DNA of 64,000 bases from Thermodesulfovibrio yellowstonii DSM 11347 (lineage in GTDB: Bacteria > Nitrospirota > Thermodesulfovibrionia > Thermodesulfovibrionales > Thermodesulfovibrionaceae): assembly GCF_000020985.1 (NCBI RefSeq), contig NC_011296.1, forward strand, positions 558,001-622,000, read 5' to 3'. The notes beneath the pieces are model-generated. The model had not been told where the DNA came from. It was given only the letters and a program-made list of their open reading frames with translations, and made no database searches. Below, one piece after another: positions 57,158 to 64,000 of this stretch (positions are counted from its first letter, which is position 1; every line of letters begins with the position of its first letter). A program made the translations under genes and the position numbers.

Positions 57158-57990
57158 AGCTCAAGTTTCATAATTTTGAGTTCAATTTTCTCAAAAAAAC
57201 CTACATAATGGGAATTATCAATGTAACCCCTGATTCTTTTTTTGATGGTGGAAAATATTTCAATTTTCAGAAAGCAGTTGATCACGCATTTCGTTTAATT
57301 GATGAAGGTGCTGATATACTTGATATTGGTGGAGAATCAACACGTCCTGGAGCAGAACCAGTAAGTATTGATGAAGAACTTAGAAGAGTTATACCGGTGA
57401 TTGAAGCAATTTCAAAGAGAATTTCCATTCCTATTTCCATTGATACATACAAAGCTCGTGTTGCAGAAGAAGCAATTAAGGCAGGTGCAACTATTATAAA
57501 TGATATAAGTGGATTGAGATTTGACCCTCAGATGTCAACAATAGCAAGTAAATACAAAGTTCCTGTTATTGTCATGCATATAAAAGGAACACCCAAAGAT
57601 ATGCAGAAAAATCCTTACTATGAGGCTCTTATCCCTGAAATTATTGAATATTTGAGGGACTCTGTGGTTATTGCCAAACAGGCAGGAGTTGATGAGAATA
57701 TGATAATTATTGACCCAGGTATTGGATTTGGTAAGTTACCTGAACACAATCTTACAATAATAAAAAATCTCAGAGAATTTTCTAATCTGGGGAAGCCATT
57801 ACTTATTGGAGTCTCAAGAAAGAGTTTTATTGGTAAAGTTTTAAATGAAAGTTTACCTGAGAAAAGACTTGAAGGTACTGCTTCAGCTGTTGCTATATCA
57901 GTTATTAATGGAGCAAATATTGTAAGAGTCCATGATGTGGGATTTATGGCTAAAGTTGTAAAAATGGCTGATGCTATTAAATTCAGCTAA
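57154..57990 (+). CDS. folP: Dihydropteroate synthase
   Basis: A 278-residue FolP that joins 6-hydroxymethyl-dihydropterin pyrophosphate with p-aminobenzoate. Motifs: GIINVTPDSFFDGG, DIGGESTRPGAEPV, DPGIGFGK and GVSRKSFIG. ATG 57154 overlaps the ftsH stop (ATGA), the common ftsH-folP arrangement. Its stop is one base from the convergent argS stop, leaving no room for a terminator. Confidence 0.96.
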   Translation: MKLKFHNFEFNFLKKTYIMGIINVTPDSFFDGGKYFNFQKAVDHAFRLIDEGADILDIGGESTRPGAEPVSIDEELRRVIPVIEAISKRISIPISIDTYKARVAEEAIKAGATIINDISGLRFDPQMSTIASKYKVPVIVMHIKGTPKDMQKNPYYEALIPEIIEYLRDSVVIAKQAGVDENMIIIDPGIGFGKLPEHNLTIIKNLREFSNLGKPLLIGVSRKSFIGKVLNESLPEKRLEGTASAVAISVINGANIVRVHDVGFMAKVVKMADAIKFS

Positions 57991-57991
57991 A

Positions 57992-59608
57992 TTACATCTT
58001 TTCAGGAGCTTTAACTCCAAGCATTCTGAGTCCATGTTTTAAAACAAACATTATAGCCTTGCACAGACTGAGTCTTGTTTCTGTTAATTCATCATTTTCA
58101 GAGATAACTCTGTATTTGTGGTAATAACTGTGAAACAATGCCGCAAGTTCCTGTAAATAAAATGTTATTCTATGTGGTTCTCTCATTTGAACGCTCAGTT
58201 CAAAAATCATTGGATAAATGAGCGCCTTTTTAATAATTCTTAATTCATCTTCGTTAAAAAGTTCTCCAGAAAATCTTTCTGGTTCACTCTGAGCTTTTAC
58301 AAAAATACTATTAATTCTTGCATGAGCATACTGAACATAATAAACAGGATTTTCATGAGACTGTTTTTTTGCAATCTCTATATCAAACTCAAGATGGCTA
58401 TCATGTCTACGGGTTAGAAATATAAATTTTGTAGTATCAGCACCTATTTCATCAATAAGCTCTCTTAGAGTAACAAATGTTCCTGCTCTTTTTGACATTT
58501 GAACAGGCTTTCCTTCTCTGAGTAGATTTACCATCTGCACAAGAAGTATTTTAATTTGAGAATCAGACATGCCCAATGCCTGTACAGCAGCCTTTACTCT
58601 CTGAATATACCCGTGATGGTCAGCTCCCCAGATGTTTATAAGTTCATCAAATCCTCTTTCAATTTTGTTTTTATGATAGGCAATATCAGAGGCAAAATAT
58701 GTATATGTTCCATCACTTTTTACAATAACTCTGTCTTTGTCATCTCCAAAAGCTGTTGAATGAAACCACAATGCTCCATCTTTTTCATAAATAAATCCAA
58801 GTTCTTTAAGCTTAAGAATCGCTCTCTGAACCTCACCTGTATGATAAAGTTTTCTTTCACTTATCCAGTTATCAAAATTTACTCCGAAATCATCAAGGTC
58901 TTTCTTTATTTCATTGAGCATTTTTTTATAAGAAAAATCAATTAAAAAATCAGCGATTTCATCAAATTCCTTATTTTGTAAACTATTGCCATACAAATCA
59001 TATAGTTCCTTTGCAATTTCATTTATATACTCTCCTTTATAACATTCCTCTGGCATTTCAAGGTTTTTCCCAAAAAGATTTTGAAGAGCAATATAGACAC
59101 TCAATCCAAGAATCTCAACCTGTTTACCAGCATCATTTATGTAATACTCAGTGAAAACATTATATCCAGCTTCCTTTAAAATGTTTGCTAATGCTGCTCC
59201 CAATGCAGCTCCTCTACCATGCCCAAGATGAAGTGGACCTGTAGGATTTGCACTGACAAACTCAATCTGAATTTTTTTACCATTCCCTATATTCTGGGTA
59301 AAAAACAACTCTCCCAGTTTAAGAAGATTTTCAAGCTCAGAAAAAACAAAATCATTTTTGAACTTAAAATTTATAAATCCAGGTCCTGCTAATTCCACAC
59401 TTTCAAATGAGCTTTTATTTATTGATTGAATTATATCCTGAGCAATCGTTCTTGGGGGTTTTTTTAATTTTTTTGCAATTTCCATTGCTATTGGTGTGCT
59501 TAGGTCACCAAAGGCTTCATTTTTAGGAATTTCTATTTCAGGCTCAACTTCTGGTAAGCCAAGTATTTTAATTGTTTCAATGATTCTATTTTTCAAAAAT
59601 TTATGCAT
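57992..59608 (-). CDS. argS: Arginyl-tRNA synthetase
   Basis: A class I synthetase of 538 residues: HIGH-type motif in NPTGPLHLGHGRGAALG and KMSK-type motif in PVQMSKRAGTF, followed by the DALR anticodon-binding domain ending GLRMLGVKAPEKM. ATG 59608 overlaps purL by eight bases; an in-frame ATG at 59632 would add eight residues and overlap further. Neither has a clear ribosome site, so translation is probably coupled to purL. Confidence 0.95.
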   Translation of the reverse strand: MHKFLKNRIIETIKILGLPEVEPEIEIPKNEAFGDLSTPIAMEIAKKLKKPPRTIAQDIIQSINKSSFESVELAGPGFINFKFKNDFVFSELENLLKLGELFFTQNIGNGKKIQIEFVSANPTGPLHLGHGRGAALGAALANILKEAGYNVFTEYYINDAGKQVEILGLSVYIALQNLFGKNLEMPEECYKGEYINEIAKELYDLYGNSLQNKEFDEIADFLIDFSYKKMLNEIKKDLDDFGVNFDNWISERKLYHTGEVQRAILKLKELGFIYEKDGALWFHSTAFGDDKDRVIVKSDGTYTYFASDIAYHKNKIERGFDELINIWGADHHGYIQRVKAAVQALGMSDSQIKILLVQMVNLLREGKPVQMSKRAGTFVTLRELIDEIGADTTKFIFLTRRHDSHLEFDIEIAKKQSHENPVYYVQYAHARINSIFVKAQSEPERFSGELFNEDELRIIKKALIYPMIFELSVQMREPHRITFYLQELAALFHSYYHKYRVISENDELTETRLSLCKAIMFVLKHGLRMLGVKAPEKM

Positions 59609-62600
59609 GGCTATCACACCACAATCTTGCATTCTGAAAAAGTTTAAGCCATGGAGATGCTTTCAGTTTTTTCCAGTCTTGAGGTAGCCATGGCAATTGC
59701 CACAGTAAAAATGTTCTTTCTGGATGAGGCATCATAGCAAGATGTCTGCCATCTTCACTGCATAAAGCAGTTATACCATAAGGTGAGTTATTTGGATTAA
59801 ATGGGTAGGTTTCTGTAATATTTCCACTATCGTCAACATAACGCACAGGTGCAAGATTTTTCTCAAGAACTTTACTGAGAATATTTTTATCAGGGAAATA
59901 TGCTCTTCCTTCTCCATGAGCTATCCATACTCCAATTTGAGAGTCTTCCATCTCTTTAAGCATAATTGATGGAGAAGGTAAAATCTTTACAGTTACCCAT
60001 CTGGATTCAAATCTTCCAGATTTATTCCATATAAATCTGGGCTGTTTTAGTTCTTCAATCCCATACCACGGAACCCATCCAAGAAGTGCCATAAGCTGGC
60101 ATCCGTTACAGACACCGAGACTGAAAGTATCATTACGCATATAAAAATTTTCAAATTCCTTTTTTAGATGAGAAAACTTTATACAGCCAGCCCATCCCTT
60201 TGCAGAGTCAAGAACATCTGCGAAACTAAAGCCACCAACAAATGCGATTCCCTTAAATTTCTTGAGAGAAATTTTTTTATCTATCAAATCCTGCATACAT
60301 ACATCCCATGGTTCAAATCCAGCCATGTAAAAGGCAGCTGCCATTTCTCTATCACCATTGCTTCCTTCCTCACGAATGATTGCAATGAGCGGTTTTGTTT
60401 TCTTTTTAAGAATTATTTCAGGAGTACGTTCAGGGGTAAAGCTAAGTTTGTAATGAGGAGCAATTCTTCCATATATTGATTTTTTTTCTTCCTCCACGCA
60501 CTCAGGATTTGCCTGAAGCATATCAAGACGATAACTGGTTTCTTCCCAGATGTCTCTAAGGGATGTCATGGGTTCATCAAAAATGATTTTATTAGAATGT
60601 TCAATAATAATTTTATTTTCTTTTAAAGTATCGGCAATTCTGTAAAAAGATATCTCATTTTGTATAAGAAACTTCTCTACTTTATCAAGCTTTTTAATAT
60701 CTACTTCAATTGCAAGCCCTGGTTCTTCATTAAATAGTTCTGCCATAATATTAGATAATTTAGGCTCTTTTATTTTTATATGAAGTCCGCAAGAACCTGA
60801 GAAAGCCATTTCAAGAAGAGTTGTAATCAATCCTCCATCTGAACGGTCATGCCCTGAGAGTATTAATTTTTTATCAATTAATGTTTGGATTGCTCTGAAA
60901 CTTCTCTTTAGAAGTTCAGGATTTTCCATATCAGGCGTTTCATCACCAAGCTGTCCCATACATTGAGCCAATGCTGTGCCACCAAGTCTTTTCTTTCCAT
61001 TAGAAAGGTCAATGAAAAGAATCACACTTTTATCTGGAGATTTTATATCAGGTGTAATAATCTTCTGTATATCAGGACATGGCGCATAAGCAGAAATTAC
61101 AAGACTTCCTGGAGATTTTACAACTTCAACTCCATCTGGTGTTTTAACTTTTGCAGCCATTGAGAGAGAATCTTTACCTCCATCAATTGCTATACCCAGC
61201 TTTATCATAAACTCTGCCATAGCCTGTGCAGCTTTATAGAGTCTAACGCCTTCTCCTGGAAGTTTTGCAGCCCACATCCAGTTAGCAGAGCATTTAATAT
61301 CTTGAATATCTGTAATCTTTGCCCATACTATGTTTGTTAAAGCTTCTGTGACAGAAAGCCTTGCCATAGCCTCAGGATTTATAAGTCCTTTTATTGGTTG
61401 TTCTCCTATGGCATGGGCAATTCCTGTTTTATTAAAATAGCTCTGAGCAACAACGCACACGTCTGAAACTGTAAGTTGCACAGGTCCGGCACACTGCTGT
61501 CTAACAATAAGTCCTGTAACTGAACGGTCTACTTTATTTGTTAGAAATCTTTTTGAACCTACAGAAAGAAGCCTCAAAACCCTATTTAATGCATCTTTCA
61601 GTGTTAAAGTTTCAGGAATTTTTAACGGTTTAAGTTTTTTTTCAATTGTTTGAAGTTTGAATTCTTTTTTTGGAATTTCTCCTAAAACATCCTTAAGATC
61701 AAAATTGACAGCTATTTGATTATTTTTACTGTCATAAACAATAAGTTTCCCATCTCCTGTTACTTCTCCAATAATTGACCATGGAAGCCTTTCCCTTTTA
61801 CATAGAATACCAAAAAGTTTTACATTTTCTTTTTCTATTAAAATAGCATCATTTTCCTGATATTCTGCTCCCCATATTTCAAGAACAGAAAGAGTTTCGT
61901 CTCCAAGTATTACTTTTCTTATATCAATTTTTGCTCCTTCTGGATAGACAAGCTCTTTAACTACATTACAGTTTCCACCAGCGCCCTGGTCATGAATGCT
62001 TACTATAGGATTTTTTTTGCCAAGTTCAACACAGGCTCTAACAACTCTGTTAAGTTTATTTTCCATCTCAGCGTCTCCGCGCTGCACAGCATTAAAATCA
62101 AGCTCTTCACTAAGTTCTCCTGAAACCACAGAAGATGCAGCTCCGCCTCCCATCCCTATTCTGTAAGCAGGACCGCCAATTTTTACAACATACATTCCCT
62201 TTTTAGGTGAATCTTTCTCAGTATGAATTGCATTTATCTGACCTATGCCACCAGTAAACATTATGGGTTTTATCCACTCAACTCTTTCTCCGTCAGGAAG
62301 CCTCATACCAAATGAACGGGTAAATCCTGCTATTACAGGTTCACCAAATTTATTTCCATAATCAGAAGCACCATTGCTGGCTTCAATCTCAATCTGTAGA
62401 GGTGTTGCAAGATTAGAAGGATATTTAAAGGACTTATCTTCCCATGAAAGCTCATAGTTTGGGATATAAAGATTTCCAACACAATAAGCTGCTGTTCCTG
62501 CAATTGGGATAGCACCTTTACCAGTTGCATGAACATCACGGATTCTTCCTCCTGTCCCTGTCTCAGCTCCAGGGAAAGGAGCTACACCTGTTGGAAAATT

Positions 62601-63512
62601 ATGAGTTTCAGCTGTGAAAATAAGATGATGTAGTTCCCTTTTTATTGCGAATCTACAAGACTTTCCAGGTATTTCAGGTTTTAAATATCCTATTTTTGCT
62701 CCATATATAGCGCTTGAATTATCTTTAAAGGCTATAACAGAATTTTTCGGATTTCTTTTCAAAGGTTCTTTTACTATATCAAAGAGCGTTTTTTCTGCCG
62801 GTTTCCCATCAATAAAAAGAGTTCCTCTGAAAAACCAGTGTCTTGAATGTTCACTGTTTGATTGAGCAAGATCAAAACATTCAACATCTGTTGGATTTCT
62901 CTTTAATCTGTCCTTGAAAAGCTTTAGATAAAACTCAATATCCCACTCATCCCATCCAAGACCAAGTTCATGATTTATTTTTTCAAGTGCTTTTTTCCCT
63001 TCTTCCAAAACAGGCACAATTCTTAAAGGTTTTGGAGATATGCCATGAGAAAAGTCATTAAGGGGCTCTGGATACGGACACTCAACCATTCTGTCATGAA
63101 TCATGTCAAGAAAAAGTTTCATAGGGAAATTTTTAATTACAGGTATCAATTTATATCTTCTTGAGCGTTCTATTCTTTGAATTTTATTGATTCCGATGCT
63201 ATGGCATACAGATACAGCACAGGTAGACCAGGCAGTAGAAAAATTAAGACGAGGTCCTACTTCAAATATCATTCCATTATCTGAAGATAGAAAGCTTTTA
63301 TCTGAAAAGTTTTCTGGTTCAAAGGTTTCAGCTAAAAGCCATTTTAAAATAGTTAATTCATACTCTGATAGTTTTTTATCTGTCAGGATGTAGTAGCAAA
63401 ATTCTGTTTCAACTTGTTTAATTTCATCTGAAATTTCAGAATTTATACGTTTGAGCAGTTGTTGTGTTTTATATTCTGAAAGAGCACCTTTTCTATAAAA
63501 TTTCAGAATCAT
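59601..63512 (-). CDS. purL: Phosphoribosylformylglycinamidine synthase, long single-chain form
   Basis: A 1303-residue PurL of the enterobacterial type that fuses the PurS-like, synthase and glutaminase parts. AETHNFPTGVAPFPGAETGTGG, GDETLSVLEIWGAEYQEND and GKDSLSMAAK belong to the synthase; FSLGVCNGCQLMALLGWVP has the glutaminase Cys and MPHPERTFL the His. It carries out the fourth step of purine synthesis using glutamine and ATP. Many low-GC bacteria use separate PurS, PurQ and PurL proteins instead. It overlaps its neighbours on both sides. Confidence 0.97.
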   Translation of the reverse strand: MILKFYRKGALSEYKTQQLLKRINSEISDEIKQVETEFCYYILTDKKLSEYELTILKWLLAETFEPENFSDKSFLSSDNGMIFEVGPRLNFSTAWSTCAVSVCHSIGINKIQRIERSRRYKLIPVIKNFPMKLFLDMIHDRMVECPYPEPLNDFSHGISPKPLRIVPVLEEGKKALEKINHELGLGWDEWDIEFYLKLFKDRLKRNPTDVECFDLAQSNSEHSRHWFFRGTLFIDGKPAEKTLFDIVKEPLKRNPKNSVIAFKDNSSAIYGAKIGYLKPEIPGKSCRFAIKRELHHLIFTAETHNFPTGVAPFPGAETGTGGRIRDVHATGKGAIPIAGTAAYCVGNLYIPNYELSWEDKSFKYPSNLATPLQIEIEASNGASDYGNKFGEPVIAGFTRSFGMRLPDGERVEWIKPIMFTGGIGQINAIHTEKDSPKKGMYVVKIGGPAYRIGMGGGAASSVVSGELSEELDFNAVQRGDAEMENKLNRVVRACVELGKKNPIVSIHDQGAGGNCNVVKELVYPEGAKIDIRKVILGDETLSVLEIWGAEYQENDAILIEKENVKLFGILCKRERLPWSIIGEVTGDGKLIVYDSKNNQIAVNFDLKDVLGEIPKKEFKLQTIEKKLKPLKIPETLTLKDALNRVLRLLSVGSKRFLTNKVDRSVTGLIVRQQCAGPVQLTVSDVCVVAQSYFNKTGIAHAIGEQPIKGLINPEAMARLSVTEALTNIVWAKITDIQDIKCSANWMWAAKLPGEGVRLYKAAQAMAEFMIKLGIAIDGGKDSLSMAAKVKTPDGVEVVKSPGSLVISAYAPCPDIQKIITPDIKSPDKSVILFIDLSNGKKRLGGTALAQCMGQLGDETPDMENPELLKRSFRAIQTLIDKKLILSGHDRSDGGLITTLLEMAFSGSCGLHIKIKEPKLSNIMAELFNEEPGLAIEVDIKKLDKVEKFLIQNEISFYRIADTLKENKIIIEHSNKIIFDEPMTSLRDIWEETSYRLDMLQANPECVEEEKKSIYGRIAPHYKLSFTPERTPEIILKKKTKPLIAIIREEGSNGDREMAAAFYMAGFEPWDVCMQDLIDKKISLKKFKGIAFVGGFSFADVLDSAKGWAGCIKFSHLKKEFENFYMRNDTFSLGVCNGCQLMALLGWVPWYGIEELKQPRFIWNKSGRFESRWVTVKILPSPSIMLKEMEDSQIGVWIAHGEGRAYFPDKNILSKVLEKNLAPVRYVDDSGNITETYPFNPNNSPYGITALCSEDGRHLAMMPHPERTFLLWQLPWLPQDWKKLKASPWLKLFQNARLWCDSHA

Positions 63513-63907
63513 TCAGTTTTTTCCTTTATAATTAATTTACTTTCAGCTTCTGCTATTAATGTTCCATTTAAATTTTTTATCCAGGCTTTTGCTTCAATTA
63601 GTTTTGATTTTATATGCTCTGCATGAGCCTCTACCACTATTTTTTCCTGAGGCGCTACAGGATTTTTAAATCTTATTTTTAGCTCTGCTGTAACAGTATG
63701 ATATCCAAGTGAATTTCCTGCATAAACACAGGCTTCATCAAGAAGCGAGGCAATAATTCCACCATGAATTATTCCACTCCAGCCTTGATATTCTTTCGTA
63801 AGAATTAATTCTGCAAAGGATTTACCTTCTCCGTGATTAAATTTTACTTTTAGTCCAACAGGATTTTGTTTTCCACAGACAAAACAATAATCTTCAGTTT
63901 TCATCAT
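63509..63907 (-). CDS. PaaI-type hotdog-fold thioesterase
   Basis: A 132-residue hotdog protein: YCFVCGKQNPVGLKVKF at the start and GIIHGGIIASLLDEACVYAG carrying the HGG...DE catalytic pattern of PaaI-like acyl-CoA thioesterases. The Cys-x-x-Cys near the N-terminus is common in this subgroup. ATG 63907 (or the next codon) overlaps the rho stop; its end overlaps purL by four bases. The substrate is not predicted. Confidence 0.85.
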   Translation of the reverse strand: MMKTEDYCFVCGKQNPVGLKVKFNHGEGKSFAELILTKEYQGWSGIIHGGIIASLLDEACVYAGNSLGYHTVTAELKIRFKNPVAPQEKIVVEAHAEHIKSKLIEAKAWIKNLNGTLIAEAESKLIIKEKTE

Positions 63908-64000
63908 TTATTCATCATCTCAAGAAACTCTTTATTGGATTTTGTTCCTTTAAGTTTACTCAATAAAAATTCCATTGCCTCAATTGGACTGAGTGTACTC
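63904..64000 (-). CDS. rho: Transcription termination factor Rho, C-terminal end (partial)
   Basis: The last 31 codons of a gene entering from the right edge read STLSPIEAMEFLLSKLKGTK followed by SNKEFLEMMNK and a stop. The pattern AMEFLL.KL..TK.N.EFLE.M is the characteristic C-terminus of Rho, the RNA-dependent helicase that ends transcription. The stop TGA (63904-63906) overlaps the ATG of the thioesterase gene, so rho, the thioesterase, purL and argS form one operon. Confidence 0.85.
   Translation of the reverse strand, partial: STLSPIEAMEFLLSKLKGTKSNKEFLEMMNK

Overview
The window is a gene-dense, AT-rich stretch (roughly one third G+C, judged by eye) of a bacterial chromosome. No rRNA, tRNA, CRISPR array, prophage or intact insertion sequence is visible. 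Gene content suggests an anaerobic, diderm, probably thermophilic bacterium: a tungsten-type aldehyde ferredoxin oxidoreductase, HdrA-like and ferredoxin redox proteins, type IV pilus minor pilins with PilY1, two lytic transglycosylases and LPS-style glycolipid genes. The mix is reminiscent of Nitrospirota such as Thermodesulfovibrio. That is an inference from gene content, not a database result.

Layout. 1-138 is the start of hpt (minus). 335-4544 is a minus-strand operon of a PsiE-like membrane protein, a P2-type cation ATPase and a site-2 protease with CBS domains. 4627-6409 (plus) holds an unrecognised TerB-like/PH-like protein and a VapBC pair. 6431-8810 (minus) carries a GNAT protein and a Wzx-like flippase. 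A 540-base gap contains a degenerate 21-bp tandem repeat leading into a palindromic element. 9353-11964 (plus) encodes an acyl-CoA synthetase and GpsA. 11993-15681 (minus) is mnmG-rsmG-tsaB-rimI, a translation-quality cluster. 15726-17288 (plus) is an HDOD protein fused to a degenerate sigma-54-activator-type AAA+ domain. 17250-21111 (minus) is a lipid-linked sugar cluster: a PAP2-GT39 fusion, a GT2 and a flippase-like YbhN protein. 21148-26757 (plus) has a two-subunit AOR, an NfeD protease, and an SDR plus alpha-oxoamine synthase pair that could make a sphingoid base. 26872-33314 (minus) is a minor-pilin/PilY1 operon. 33389-34231 (minus) is a HepT/MntA toxin-antitoxin pair. 34497-36031 is a two-component system and 36121-38026 is groESL under a CIRCE operator.

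38360-39571 (plus) is an MltD-like transglycosylase. 39568-47137 (minus) is a tightly packed nine-gene set: ferredoxin, HdrA-like flavoprotein, TusA, periplasmic binding protein, sensor kinase, receiver-only regulator, isochorismatase-fold hydrolase, PHP hydrolase and a TPR protein. It reads as a redox or sulfur unit with its own sensory branch and is the most unusual assembly here. 47240-51083 (plus) is aspS followed by a small protein, an HDOD protein and a GGDEF protein. 51080-55266 (minus) holds a flavin reductase, aroC, slt, a ZapB-like coiled coil and zapA. 55346-57990 (plus) is ftsH-folP. 57992-64000 (minus) is rho (partial), paaI-like, purL and argS.

Regulation. Many unlinked genes have a TATAAT-like box only 5-8 bases before the start codon and no Shine-Dalgarno sequence. 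Two of them (38360 and 47137) also have a good -35 box at 18-bp spacing. This implies leaderless or near-leaderless mRNAs. Several divergent starts share palindromic -10 boxes. Genes inside operons instead use clear AAGGAGG-type ribosome sites or 4-base start/stop overlaps.
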